From Streptococcus sp. 596553 (GTDB lineage: Bacteria; Bacillota; Bacilli; Lactobacillales; Streptococcaceae): a DNA stretch of 40,497 nucleotides. The translations under genes were made by a program, and so were the position numbers. Positions 8,811-19,683 of this stretch are shown in pieces. A model generated the notes under the pieces. That model searched no databases. It was not told the DNA's origin and saw nothing but the letters and a program-made list of their open reading frames with translations. Within the stretch, counting starts at the first letter, position 1, and each line of letters opens with the position of its first letter. The stretch lies in assembly GCF_900411395.1 (NCBI RefSeq), contig NZ_OXCQ01000013.1, positions 1-40,497 of the forward strand, read 5' to 3'.

Positions 8811-9086
8811 ATGTTAAAAGAAGTACTAACCGTTGCAAAAGTTGCGAAAAAATCTTCATTATTTTTGGGTGGTGTCGCATTTGGTACCCTTGGTTTGAAA
8901 ATCTTAGCAAGTAAGGAAGCTAAAAAAGGTTATTCTAAAGCTTTGGCTAAGGCTTACAAGTTGAAAGACGGGCTAGATGCATCTGTTTCTGTTGTGAAAC
9001 AACATGGAGACGATGTCTTGCAAGATGCCAAATATTTGTATGAGCAAGAGAAAAAAGAAGAGCAATTAGATAGCCTAGGAGAATAA
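8811..9086 (+). CDS. DUF6110-like small protein paired with P1B ATPase
   Basis: A 91-aa protein whose start is set by AAGGAGGA 6-8 bp before ATG 8811; an upstream ATG frame at 8778 lacks a binding site. One hydrophobic, glycine-containing helix (about residues 17-34, SSLFLGGVAFGTLGLKI) is followed by a lysine-rich amphipathic region and an acidic C-terminus. It ends two bases before the ATPase gene, so the two are co-transcribed and probably coupled. Such proteins recur next to HMA2-type P-type ATPases, which suggests an accessory membrane subunit. That role is inference. Confidence 0.75.
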   Translation: MLKEVLTVAKVAKKSSLFLGGVAFGTLGLKILASKEAKKGYSKALAKAYKLKDGLDASVSVVKQHGDDVLQDAKYLYEQEKKEEQLDSLGE

Positions 9087-9087
9087 T

Positions 9088-11151
9088 ATGTCTTTTAAAG
9101 TGCTACATAGAGGATACCAACATATCCGCCTATCATCTTCTTTTTCACTTACCTTGGATATTCAAGACTATCTTCGTTCCTTGGCGAGAGATGAGAAGGG
9201 AATTGAGTCTATCCAGTTTTACATGGATCAACAGCACTTTACCCTACGTATAAAAGAAGGCTTCTCTGTATTAGACAATGCAGAAGCCTTTTTAAAAAGA
9301 ATTGATAAAGGGAAAGTTTCTGAGTTGATGACTCTTCCTGTTCGTAGAGAAGAGAGTGCCTATTCTATCGTTTCAGGTGCAGCGATTAAGCGTGTGCTTT
9401 TTCGTAGTCTTGTGCCGTCTCCTATTCGCTATATATGGACTTGTTATCAGGCTTTTGGCTATATTAGAGAAGCCTATCAAACACTAGCGCGTAAGGAACT
9501 AACGATGGAAGTCTTAGACTGTTCGGCGATTTTATTGTCCTTGTTTATGAACCAATCCAAGACAGCTAGCAATATCATGTTTATGCTTGATTTGGGGAAT
9601 CATTTAGATCAGTGGTCCTTGAAAAAAACGGCAACAGATTTAGAACAGAGCCTTCTTGCAAAAGAGAGCGACGTATTCTTAGTACAGGGCGATACGGTCG
9701 TTAGTATCAAGAGTTCCGATGTTCAAATAGGAGATGTCTTGGTCCTATCTCAAGGAAATGAAATTTTGTTTGATGGACAAGTAGTTTCAGGTTTAGGTAT
9801 GGTCAACGAAAGTTCCTTGACGGGAGAGAGTTTTCCAGTTGAAAAAAGAGAGTCTGATTTGGTTTGTGCAAATACAGTATTAGAAACTGGAGAGTTACGC
9901 ATTCGTGTAACCGATAATCAGATGAACAGCCGGATTTTACAACTGATTGAGTTGATGAAGAAATCTGAAGAAAACAAGAAAACGAAACAACGCTATTTCA
10001 TCAAGATGGCGGACAAGGTCGTCAAATATAATTTCTTGGGGGCTGGGCTGACTTACCTATTGACAGGTTCTTTTTCTAAGGCTATTTCTTTCCTATTGGT
10101 CGATTTCTCCTGTGCTTTGAAAATCTCTACTCCTGTAGCTTATTTAACAGCTATCAAGGAGGGGTTGAATCGTGAAATGGTGATTAAGGATGGGGATGTT
10201 CTGGAGAAATATCTGGAAGTTGATACTTTCTTGTTTGATAAGACGGGAACAATCACAACTAGTTATCCGATAGTTGAAAAGGTGTTACCTTTTGGAGACT
10301 ATAGTGAGGAAGATATTCTCAGAATCAGTGCCTGTCTTGAGGAACACATTTATCATCCTATTGCTAATGCCATCGTCAAGCAAGCTGAGATAGAGGGGAT
10401 TGAACATGAGGAAATGCATGGGAAACTCCAATATATCGCAAGCAAGGGGATTAAATCTCATATAGATGGGCAACCAGTTCTTATTGGGAATTATGTCTTG
10501 ATGCAGGATGAACAGATTCATATCAGTTCAGAACAACATGCTTTAATTGAAGAGTACAAGAGTCACTACAATCTCTTATTCTTGGCTTATCAGAATGAAT
10601 TGATTGGAATGTTCTGTATTCATACTCCTTTGAGAAAAGAAGCAAAAGCAGCCTTGGAGAAACTTAAGGCACAAGGGAAAAAATTGATTCTGGCAACAGG
10701 GGACACCTTGGTTAGAACAGAGGAATTAGTCAAAGATTTGCCCTTTGATCAGGTCTATACAGACTTGAAACCTGATGGGAAATTTGAGTTAGTAGAGGAA
10801 CTGCAGAAAGCAGGTCACACTATTTTGATGGTTGGGGATGGGTTGAATGACTCAGCTGCTCTAACCCTATCAGATATCGGTGTGGTGATGAATGAGAGTG
10901 CAGATATTTCTAAGCAGATGAGCGATATCTTATTGTTAGATAATCGTTTGGATTTCTTCCAAGAGTTGGATTGGCTATCATCATCTTTGCAAACACTCAT
11001 CAAGAAGAATATTCAAGATACCGTTGTCGTAAATAGTAGTTTGATTGGCTTTGGCTTGTTTAATTGGCTCAGTCCTTCAAATCTCTCTATCTTACATAAT
11101 CTAACAACCTTACGCATAGTCCTGCGTAGCCTGTCTATTAAGGCTAGATAG
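9088..11151 (+). CDS. P1B-like heavy-metal P-type ATPase with atypical SCA membrane motif
   Basis: A 687-aa integral membrane ATPase. Family motifs in order: SSLTGES (actuator), phosphorylation site DKTGTIT at about residue 384, EEHIYHP (the His-Pro of P1B pumps), and GDGLND near residue 583. The N-terminal 70 residues look like a ferredoxin-like HMA domain without the CXXC metal site. In the helix before the P domain, where CPC, SPC or CPH is usual, the sequence reads SCALKISTP, so the cation cannot be assigned by motif. It follows the DUF6110-like gene by one base and ends at a terminator shared with convergent tyrS. Substrate unknown; a transition metal is likely. Confidence 0.85.
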   Translation: MSFKVLHRGYQHIRLSSSFSLTLDIQDYLRSLARDEKGIESIQFYMDQQHFTLRIKEGFSVLDNAEAFLKRIDKGKVSELMTLPVRREESAYSIVSGAAIKRVLFRSLVPSPIRYIWTCYQAFGYIREAYQTLARKELTMEVLDCSAILLSLFMNQSKTASNIMFMLDLGNHLDQWSLKKTATDLEQSLLAKESDVFLVQGDTVVSIKSSDVQIGDVLVLSQGNEILFDGQVVSGLGMVNESSLTGESFPVEKRESDLVCANTVLETGELRIRVTDNQMNSRILQLIELMKKSEENKKTKQRYFIKMADKVVKYNFLGAGLTYLLTGSFSKAISFLLVDFSCALKISTPVAYLTAIKEGLNREMVIKDGDVLEKYLEVDTFLFDKTGTITTSYPIVEKVLPFGDYSEEDILRISACLEEHIYHPIANAIVKQAEIEGIEHEEMHGKLQYIASKGIKSHIDGQPVLIGNYVLMQDEQIHISSEQHALIEEYKSHYNLLFLAYQNELIGMFCIHTPLRKEAKAALEKLKAQGKKLILATGDTLVRTEELVKDLPFDQVYTDLKPDGKFELVEELQKAGHTILMVGDGLNDSAALTLSDIGVVMNESADISKQMSDILLLDNRLDFFQELDWLSSSLQTLIKKNIQDTVVVNSSLIGFGLFNWLSPSNLSILHNLTTLRIVLRSLSIKAR

Positions 11152-11168
11152 ATGTGATTATCAACAAC

Positions 11169-11206
11169 AAAAAGGAGTTACCTTTCTCGAGGGCAACTCC
11201 TTTTTT
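11169..11206. terminator. Bidirectional terminator between the ATPase operon and tyrS
   Basis: AAAAAGGAGTT and AACTCCTTTTTT form a stem around a 15-base loop, with A and T runs on either side serving both converging genes. Confidence 0.88.
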
Positions 11207-11228
11207 CTATAGGTAAATGTTGAACAGT

Positions 11229-12485
11229 TTAGTAAGTCAGTACAAAGTATTTTTTCTTCCCGCGACGGATAACAGTCAGTTCGTTCTCAAGCTTATCTGC
11301 GTCGTTCAAGACATAGTCAAGGTCTTGGATACGGTCGCCGTTTACGTAGATAGCTCCGTTTTGGACATCTTCACGGGCTTGACGTTTTGAGTTAACCACA
11401 CCAGATGACACGAGCAGTTCCACGATATTGTGATTTTCATCTACTTGTACTTGGTAGTTTGGCACACCACGAAGTCCTTGTTTGAGCTCTTTGACAGAAA
11501 GGTTTTTGATGTTTCCTGCAAAGAGTTGCTCAGTGATGTTGAGGGCTTCTTTGTAAGCTTCTTCTCCGTGAACAAGTGTAACGACTTCACGAGCCAAGAC
11601 TTTTTGTGCCAAGCGTTCGTGTGGAGCTGCTTCAAATTGTTTACGGATGTCTTCAATCTCATCAAGTGACAAGAAAGTAAAAATCTTCAAGAAGCGAACA
11701 GCGTCTGCGTCCATAACGTTCATCCAAAATTGGTACATTTCGTATGGAGAAGTCTTTTCAGGATTAAGCCAGACGGCATTTCCTTCTGATTTACCAAATT
11801 TCTTACCAGTTGCATCTGTGATAAGCGGTACTGTGATTACGTGGCCAGTCTTGTCAGCTTTACGACGAAGCAATTCGGTACCAGCTGTCATATTTCCCCA
11901 CTGGTCAGAACCACCGATTTGAAGCGTTACGTTGTGGTCTTGGTTAAGAACGAAGAAGTCGTAACCTTGCATGATTTGGTAAGCGAACTCAGTGTAAGAA
12001 ATTCCTGTTTCAATTCGTTTTTTCACAGATTCCTTGCTCATCATGTAGTTGACAGTGAAGTATTTTCCGATATCACGGAGGAAGTCAATGAAGCTGATGC
12101 TGCCAAACCAGTCGTAGTTGTTGACCATGACAGCCTTGTTTTCGCCATTTTCAAAATCAAGAAAACGAGAAAGTTGTCCTTGGATAGACTTGACCCAGCC
12201 ATCTACTGTGTCTTTTGTTTGGAGACTACGTTCAGCATCTTTGAAGGACGGATCTCCGATGAGACCAGTAGCACCGCCAACGAGCGCATAAGGTTTGTGA
12301 CCTGCTAGTTGCAAGCGACGACTTGTCAAGATTGCGACAAGGTGGCCTAGGTGAAGGCTGTCAGCAGTTGGATCGTAGCCAGTATAATAAGAAACTTGAC
12401 CTTCTTCTAGGGCTTTACGCAAAGCTTCTTCATCAGTCGTTTGAAAAATCAAACCACGCTCTTTTAGCTCATCAAAAATGTGCAT
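11229..12485 (-). CDS. tyrS: Tyrosyl-tRNA synthetase
   Basis: A 418-aa class I aminoacyl-tRNA synthetase charging tRNA-Tyr. The HIGH-type motif is HLGH near residue 47, the KMSKS-type motif is KFGKS near residue 231, and an S4 RNA-binding domain occupies about residues 350-418. The start follows AGGAG on the reverse strand. The leader up to pbp1b is only about 140 bp and I see no T-box (no specifier stem or TGGNACCGCG), unlike many Bacillus tyrS genes. It is divergent from pbp1b and convergent with the ATPase operon. Confidence 0.97.
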   Translation of the reverse strand: MHIFDELKERGLIFQTTDEEALRKALEEGQVSYYTGYDPTADSLHLGHLVAILTSRRLQLAGHKPYALVGGATGLIGDPSFKDAERSLQTKDTVDGWVKSIQGQLSRFLDFENGENKAVMVNNYDWFGSISFIDFLRDIGKYFTVNYMMSKESVKKRIETGISYTEFAYQIMQGYDFFVLNQDHNVTLQIGGSDQWGNMTAGTELLRRKADKTGHVITVPLITDATGKKFGKSEGNAVWLNPEKTSPYEMYQFWMNVMDADAVRFLKIFTFLSLDEIEDIRKQFEAAPHERLAQKVLAREVVTLVHGEEAYKEALNITEQLFAGNIKNLSVKELKQGLRGVPNYQVQVDENHNIVELLVSSGVVNSKRQAREDVQNGAIYVNGDRIQDLDYVLNDADKLENELTVIRRGKKKYFVLTY

Positions 12486-12580
12486 GTGTCTTTTCTCCTT
12501 TTTAAAATTATTGTTTCTACCTATTGTATCATAAACTCGGGCAATAGCCTAGCAGAATAGGGAAGAAAGTGGCTATTTTA

Positions 12581-15101
<2,521 letters not shown>

Positions 15102-15123
15102 GTTCTATAAACTGTGCTAAATG

Positions 15124-15162
15124 AAGTGGCTAATCAATGGATTGCCACTTTTTTCTTTTTTC
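15124..15162 (+). terminator. pbp1b terminator
   Basis: AAGTGGC (15124-15130) pairs with GCCACTT (15144-15150), followed by a run of Ts. A reading frame opening at 15121 would translate this hairpin, which argues for a later start of the next gene. Confidence 0.85.
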
Positions 15163-15183
15163 CTTTCATGTTACAATAAAGGT

Positions 15184-16095
15184 ATGAATCAGTATCAGAA
15201 AAAGATTGTTAAAGGAACTATTTATTCGCTCCTATCTGGCTTAATCTGGGGAATCTGTGGAATTTTAGGAGAATATTTCTTTACTCATTACCAGGTGTCT
15301 TCGGGCTGGATTACTTCTATGCGTTTGACATTGGCAGGGAGTCTTGTGCTCATTTGGTCTGCAATGCAATTAAAATCGCAAGTGCTAGATATTTGGCGAG
15401 ATAAGAAAAATTACCTGCCCTTTTTAGCCTATGCTATTTTGGGGATTTTTTCAGTTCAGTATTTTTTCTATCTCTGTGTAGAATACTCAAATGCAGCGAC
15501 AGCAACTATTTTACAGTTTATCAGTCCTGTCTTTATCCTCTTTTACAATCGCTTGGTTTATCAAAAACGAGCGTCAAAAAGTGCTATTTTCTATGTTTTG
15601 ATTGCCATGCTGGGCGTGTGCTTGATGGCGACAAAAGGCGATCTCTCTCAGTTATCCATGACGCCACTAGCCCTTATAACAGGTCTGTTGAGTGCCATGG
15701 GTGTTATGTTTAATGTTATCTTGCCCCAACCTTTCGCGAAGCGCTATGGTTTTGTACCCACGGTTGGGTGGGGGATGATTTTGGCAGGTTTGTTTAGCAA
15801 TGTCCTTTCGCCGGTTTACAAGCTCTCCTTTACTCTGGATATTTGGAGTATCTTGATTTGCCTCATTATCGCTTTTTTCGGGACGGCTTTTGCCTTTTTC
15901 ATTTCCATGAAGGCAGTGTCCTTGGTTTCTCCTCTGGTGGTTTCCGTTATCAGCGCCAGTGAACCTCTCTCTTCTGCTCTCTTGAGTGTTTTGTTCTTAG
16001 GATTGGTAGTGGATTGGTCCCTTCTTCTAGCTATGGCCTTGATTATTTTACCCATGATATTTTTGTCTATAGAAGAAGCGAAAGAAAGTAGATAA
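15184..16095 (+). CDS. EamA/DMT-family transporter
   Basis: A 303-aa membrane protein with about ten hydrophobic helices in two halves, the drug/metabolite transporter (EamA, RhaT/RarD-like) fold. The second half begins at about residue 150 (TPLALITGLLSAMGVMFN). ATG 15184 is chosen because the open frame upstream to 15121 overlaps the pbp1b terminator. The local binding site (AAAGG close to the ATG) is weak, and TACAAT at 15172 might be a -10 for a nearly leaderless message. Substrate unknown: metabolites, amino acids or their analogues in this family. Confidence 0.85.
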   Translation: MNQYQKKIVKGTIYSLLSGLIWGICGILGEYFFTHYQVSSGWITSMRLTLAGSLVLIWSAMQLKSQVLDIWRDKKNYLPFLAYAILGIFSVQYFFYLCVEYSNAATATILQFISPVFILFYNRLVYQKRASKSAIFYVLIAMLGVCLMATKGDLSQLSMTPLALITGLLSAMGVMFNVILPQPFAKRYGFVPTVGWGMILAGLFSNVLSPVYKLSFTLDIWSILICLIIAFFGTAFAFFISMKAVSLVSPLVVSVISASEPLSSALLSVLFLGLVVDWSLLLAMALIILPMIFLSIEEAKESR

Positions 16096-16121
16096 AAAGT
16101 CTTTTCTTAATTCTAAAAGTG

Positions 16122-16130
16122 TGCTATACT
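16122..16130 (+). promoter_or_regulatory. Extended -10 promoter for the intergenic RNA
   Basis: TGCTATACT (16122-16130) is a TGN-extended -10. The -35 region (TTTCTT or TTCTTA around 16103-16110) is poor. Predicted start is about 16137. Confidence 0.55.
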
Positions 16131-16136
16131 AGAATA

Positions 16137-16287
16137 GTCAATAAAACACGGGGAGATAGTTGTGAAGATTGTTTTTAGGTTGTATCGGTAGGGGCTTGCT
16201 TTTACCGACAGCACGTTTTATCTCACATCCCTAAAAAATCATACCTAAAAACAGACAAAAAGGCTTCAAATTTGAGGCCTTTTTTGG
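16137..16287 (+). ncRNA. Candidate structured non-coding RNA or leader upstream of dapH
   Basis: No reading frame fits this 150-bp stretch, yet it has an extended -10 promoter, several long complementary segments and an intrinsic terminator. TGTTTTTAGGT (16170-16180) pairs perfectly with ACCTAAAAACA (16243-16253), enclosing the hairpin TCGGTA/TACCGA (16185-16190 / 16203-16208). ATAAAAC (16141-16147) can pair with GTTTTAT (16215-16221), which crosses the first stem, so it is either a pseudoknot or an alternative fold. TGTGA/TCACA is another alternative pair. It could be a stand-alone RNA (6S-like in size) or a cis-acting attenuator for dapH. I see no L-box or T-box hallmarks. Confidence 0.5.
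16258..16286 (+). terminator. Terminator of the intergenic RNA
   Basis: AAAAAGGCTTCAAA and TTTGAGGCCTTTTTT form an almost perfect palindrome with one mismatch and a T run, ending about 38 bp before the dapH start. Confidence 0.82.
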
Positions 16288-16324
16288 TAGAATAGTTATC
16301 ATTATAAAGAATGAGAGGCCTTTT

Positions 16325-17023
16325 ATGACTGCTACAAAAATGAGCGCACAAGAAATTATTCAATTTATCGCCAATGCTGAAAAGAAAACCAGTGTGAAAG
16401 TAACCTTTGAGGGAGAACTTGCAACTGCTGTACCTAGCTCTATTGTTAAACTAGGGAATGTCTTATTTGGAGACTGGAAAGATGTTGCTCCGCTTCTCGA
16501 TGGTTTGGTAGAAAATCAAGACTATGTTGTTGAGCAAGACGCTCGTAATTCTGCCGTTCCTTTGCTAGATAAACGTGCTATCAATGCTCGTATCGAGCCA
16601 GGTGCGATTATCCGTGATCAAGTTGAAATTGGTGACAGTGCTGTTATCATGATGGGAGCAGTCATCAATATCGGTGCTGAAATTGGTGCAGGAACCATGA
16701 TTGACATGGGGGCTATCCTTGGTGGCCGTGCTATTGTTGGGAAAAACAGTCACGTTGGTGCAGGTGCCGTTCTTGCAGGTGTGATTGAGCCAGCTAGCGC
16801 AGAACCAGTCCGTGTTGGAGATAATGTTCTTATCGGCGCTAATGCAGTGGTCATCGAAGGAGTTCAAATCGGTAGTGGTTCAGTTGTCGCAGCAGGAGCT
16901 ATTGTTACCCAAGATGTCCCAGAAAACGTAGTAGTAGCAGGTGTTCCAGCTCGTATCATCAAAGAGATTGATGCCCAAACCCAACAAAAAACAGCGCTAG
17001 AAGATGCGCTTCGTACCTTATAA
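16325..17023 (+). CDS. dapH: Tetrahydrodipicolinate N-acetyltransferase
   Basis: A 232-aa acyltransferase of the lysine/diaminopimelate pathway, acetylating 2,3,4,5-tetrahydrodipicolinate. The N-terminal alpha/beta part (1-85) is followed by left-handed beta-helix hexapeptide repeats (about 88-205, e.g. [19 protein letters not shown]). In streptococci the acetyl branch is used, and the next gene encodes the matching deacetylase, which supports DapH rather than succinyl-type DapD. The ribosome binding site is GAGAGG. A hairpin follows the stop, so read-through to the next gene may be partial. Confidence 0.93.
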   Translation: MTATKMSAQEIIQFIANAEKKTSVKVTFEGELATAVPSSIVKLGNVLFGDWKDVAPLLDGLVENQDYVVEQDARNSAVPLLDKRAINARIEPGAIIRDQVEIGDSAVIMMGAVINIGAEIGAGTMIDMGAILGGRAIVGKNSHVGAGAVLAGVIEPASAEPVRVGDNVLIGANAVVIEGVQIGSGSVVAAGAIVTQDVPENVVVAGVPARIIKEIDAQTQQKTALEDALRTL

Positions 17024-17038
17024 TTGTAAAAGAAAAAT

Positions 17039-17069
17039 AGAGGCGGAACCCTTCTTCCAGCCTCTTTCT
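17039..17069 (+). terminator. Hairpin between dapH and the deacetylase gene
   Basis: AGAGGCGGAA and TTCCAGCCTCT pair with one bulged base and are followed by TTTCTG. The T run is weak, so this may be a partial terminator or RNA-processing site rather than a full stop. Confidence 0.6.
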
Positions 17070-17090
17070 GCTATATAGGAGGACAGATAG

Positions 17091-18221
17091 ATGTTAGATT
17101 TGATTCAGACTAGACGAGATTTGCACCAGATTCCAGAGATTGGCTTGGAGGAGTTCAAGACTCATGCTTATTTGCTAGATGTGATTGAGAAATTGACTGC
17201 GGGCAAGAAGTTTGTTCAAGTTCGTACTTGGCGGACAGGTATTTTGGTCTATTTGCAGGGAAGTCAGCCAGAGAGGACCATTGGTTGGCGGACAGATATT
17301 GATGGTCTGCCTATCGTTGAACAAACAGGATTTCCTTTCGCTTCTCAGCACCAAGGTAGTATGCATGCTTGTGGACATGATTTCCACATGACCATTGCCT
17401 TGGGCTGTCTTGAGCGCGCCCTTGAGGAGCAACCAAAGAACAATCTACTCTTCCTATTTCAGCCTGCTGAAGAAAATGAAGCTGGTGGCATGCTCATGTA
17501 TGAGGATGGCGCTTTTGGAGACTGGTTGCCAGACCAGTTTTATGGCCTCCATGTCCGTCCAGATCTGAAAGTTGGCCAGATTGCGACCAATACTCATACA
17601 CTTTTTGCAGGGACTTGTGAGGTGAAGATTCGTTTCAAAGGCAAAGGTGGCCACGCAGCCTTTCCGCATGAAGCCAATGACGCTTTGGTGGCGGCTAGTT
17701 ACTTTGTAACCCAAGTGCAGTCAGTTGTCAGCCGCAATGTCAACCCAATCGAGGGAGCAGTGGTGACCTTTGGCGTTTTTCAGGCTGGAACAACCAACAA
17801 TGTCATCACAGACACAGCCTTTTTACATGGAACTATTCGTGCCTTAACTCAGGATATGAGCCTCTTGGTGCAAAAGCGGGTCAAAACAGTTGCAGAAGGA
17901 GTTGCAGCTGCCTTTGATATGGAAGTTGAAGTGGAACTCAAGCAAGGTGGATACCTACCTGTTGAGAACAATCCAGCCTTGGCGCGTGAACTGATGGATT
18001 TCTTTGAAGAAAAAGACGGAATCGAGCTGATTGATATCGAGCCTGCTATGACAGGTGAAGACTTTGGTTATCTTCTTTCAAAGGTTGATGGTGTTATGTT
18101 TTGGCTAGGTATCGATAGTCCCTACGCTCTTCATCACCCTCAAATGAGTCCTAAGGAAGAGGCTTTATCTATTGGGGTGGATGCGGTCTCTAGTTTCCTG
18201 AAAAAGAAGGCAGCAGAGTAG
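17091..18221 (+). CDS. N-acetyldiaminopimelate deacetylase (M20 peptidase family)
   Basis: A 376-aa metal-dependent hydrolase removing acetate from N-acetyl-LL-diaminopimelate, downstream of DapH in the acetyl branch. Visible M20 features: HACGHDFHM (metal ligands, about residues 88-96), PAEENEAGG with the catalytic/metal Glu pair (near 127-133), a dimerisation insert with GKGGHAA, and the late HHP near 350. The ribosome binding site AGGAGG precedes ATG 17091. Adjacency to dapH makes this role more likely than a hippurate or other amidohydrolase. Confidence 0.9.
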   Translation: MLDLIQTRRDLHQIPEIGLEEFKTHAYLLDVIEKLTAGKKFVQVRTWRTGILVYLQGSQPERTIGWRTDIDGLPIVEQTGFPFASQHQGSMHACGHDFHMTIALGCLERALEEQPKNNLLFLFQPAEENEAGGMLMYEDGAFGDWLPDQFYGLHVRPDLKVGQIATNTHTLFAGTCEVKIRFKGKGGHAAFPHEANDALVAASYFVTQVQSVVSRNVNPIEGAVVTFGVFQAGTTNNVITDTAFLHGTIRALTQDMSLLVQKRVKTVAEGVAAAFDMEVEVELKQGGYLPVENNPALARELMDFFEEKDGIELIDIEPAMTGEDFGYLLSKVDGVMFWLGIDSPYALHHPQMSPKEEALSIGVDAVSSFLKKKAAE

Positions 18222-18232
18222 AGGAATTGTCT

Positions 18233-18772
18233 ATGAAAGCAGAATTACGCAAGCAAGTCTTGCAAGAAATGAAGACTATATCTCAAGAGCAAAAACAGGC
18301 TATAGAGCAAGCTTTAACCGAGCGATTGTTACAACACCCCTTTTACCAAGAAGCCAAGGTTATTGCAACCTATCTCTCTTTTCCTCATGAGTTTCAAACG
18401 CAGGGATTGATTGAGCAGGCGCTGAAGGATGGCAAGAAGGTTCTGATACCCAAAACCTATCCCAAGGGGCACATGGACTTTGTGGTCTATGATCCGCAGC
18501 AGTTGGTAAAAACTTCCTTTGGCTTACTGGAACCACAGGGAGATTTGGAAGTATTGGATGCCTCTAAGATTGATTTGATTCATGTTCCGGGGCTGGCTTT
18601 TACGACAAAGGGTTATCGAATTGGCTATGGCGGAGGTTATTATGACCGCTATCTGGAACAGTTTACTGGTCATACTTTGAGTACGGTTTATCATTATCAA
18701 GTTCAGGACTTTATCCCTGAAAAGCATGATATTCCTGTTCAGGAGGTTCTGATTGATGAAAGAAATCTTTGA
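18233..18772 (+). CDS. 5-formyltetrahydrofolate cyclo-ligase
   Basis: A 179-aa MTHFS/YgfA-family enzyme converting 5-formyl-THF to 5,10-methenyl-THF with ATP. The C-terminal signature GYGGGYYDRYL is intact near residue 128. ATG 18233 sits 8 bp after GAGG and is preferred to a TTG at 18227. It follows the deacetylase by 11 bp, and the rhomboid gene starts inside its 3' end (17-bp overlap), so translation is likely coupled. Confidence 0.92.
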   Translation: MKAELRKQVLQEMKTISQEQKQAIEQALTERLLQHPFYQEAKVIATYLSFPHEFQTQGLIEQALKDGKKVLIPKTYPKGHMDFVVYDPQQLVKTSFGLLEPQGDLEVLDASKIDLIHVPGLAFTTKGYRIGYGGGYYDRYLEQFTGHTLSTVYHYQVQDFIPEKHDIPVQEVLIDERNL

Positions 18773-19430
18773 TAGGCGTTACCCTGTGACGAGTTTCTTC
18801 CTCTTAGTGACGACCTTGGTATTTCTACTAATGTTGGTGACCACAGGAGGAAACTTTTACAGGGCAGATACCCTATTTCGATTTGGAGCTATGTATGGGC
18901 CTGTTATTCGGCTCTTTCCCGAGCAGGTTTGGCGTCTCTTCTCTGCTATTTTTGTTCATATTGGGTGGGAGCATTTCATTGTTAATATGCTTTCGCTCTA
19001 TTATCTTGGTAGGCAAGTAGAGGAGATTTTCGGATCCAAGAAGTTTTGCTTTCTCTATCTCTTATCTGGAATGATGGGCAATCTCTTTGTTTTTGTATTT
19101 AGTCCAAAATCCTTAGCAGCAGGAGCTTCTACTTCTCTCTATGGGCTATTTGCTGCGATTATTGTTCTTCGCTATGCAACGCGTAATCCTTATATCCAGC
19201 AGTTGGGGCAATCTTATCTGACACTTTTTGTGATTAACATTATTGGAAGTGTTCTGATTCCAGGAATCAGTCTAGCAGGTCATATCGGAGGTGCAGTTGG
19301 TGGCGCATTTCTAGCAGTTATCTTTCCAGTTAGAGGAGAAAGACGGATGTATAGCGCTAGTCAGAGATTAGGAGCGGTAGTCTTGTTCGTAGGACTCGCT
19401 GTCTTACTTCTCTACAAGGGAATGGGATGA
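18756..19430 (+). CDS. Rhomboid-family intramembrane serine protease
   Basis: A 224-aa polytopic membrane protein with the rhomboid six-TM layout. The catalytic serine lies in GASTSLYG (near residue 127) and the histidine in AGHIGGAVGG (near residue 177); the L1 loop region carries WRLFSAIFVHIGWEHFIVN. ATG 18756 lies 9 bp after AGGAGG (18741-18746), better than the adjacent TTG. It overlaps the cyclo-ligase gene by 17 bp and ends at a terminator. Substrates unknown; GluP-type rhomboids in Firmicutes act on membrane proteins. Confidence 0.92.
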   Translation: MKEIFDRRYPVTSFFLLVTTLVFLLMLVTTGGNFYRADTLFRFGAMYGPVIRLFPEQVWRLFSAIFVHIGWEHFIVNMLSLYYLGRQVEEIFGSKKFCFLYLLSGMMGNLFVFVFSPKSLAAGASTSLYGLFAAIIVLRYATRNPYIQQLGQSYLTLFVINIIGSVLIPGISLAGHIGGAVGGAFLAVIFPVRGERRMYSASQRLGAVVLFVGLAVLLLYKGMG

Positions 19431-19444
19431 AAATTTGTGTAATG

Positions 19445-19485
19445 AAAAAAGATAAGGCGATTTTTGAACCTTATCTTTTTATTTT
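19445..19485 (+). terminator. Terminator of the dapH-rhomboid operon
   Basis: AAAAAAGATAAGG and CCTTATCTTTTT form a 12-bp stem with a T run just after the rhomboid stop. Confidence 0.9.
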
Positions 19486-19683
19486 ATACTCAATGAAAAT
19501 CAAAGAGCAAACTAGGAAGCTAGCCGCAGGTTGCTCAAAGCACTGCTTTGAGGTTGTAGATAGAACTGACGAAGTCAGCTCAAAACACTGTTTTGAGGTT
19601 GCGGATAGAACTGATGAAGTCAGTAACCATACCTACGGTAAGGCGACGCTGACGTGGTTTGAAGAGATTTTCAAAGAGTATTA
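19485..19683. repeat. BOX element with two boxB modules
   Basis: The element runs from TATACTC to GAGTATTA (inverted ends). It contains two 45-bp tandem units (19533-19577 and 19578-19622, both starting GCTCAAA and ending GAAGTCA). The block CTACGGTAAGGCGACGCTGACG around 19643-19664 is the boxA core that matches the BOXA1R typing primer sequence with one change. The arrangement is A1B2C1. Its last bases touch the galU stop codon. BOX elements are hallmark intergenic repeats of S. pneumoniae and relatives. A 98-aa open frame across it is not a gene. Confidence 0.95.

Noticed and set aside
11841..12308. 155-aa and smaller forward-strand frames inside tyrS
   Set aside because: Antisense shadows of an unambiguous tyrS gene with no start signals.
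15121..15183. N-terminal extension of the EamA transporter
   Set aside because: These codons translate the pbp1b terminator hairpin and T run; the first plausible start is ATG 15184.
16137..16287. Lysine riboswitch or T-box upstream of dapH
   Set aside because: No L-box core or T-box motif could be recognised; the element is reported only as an unidentified structured RNA.
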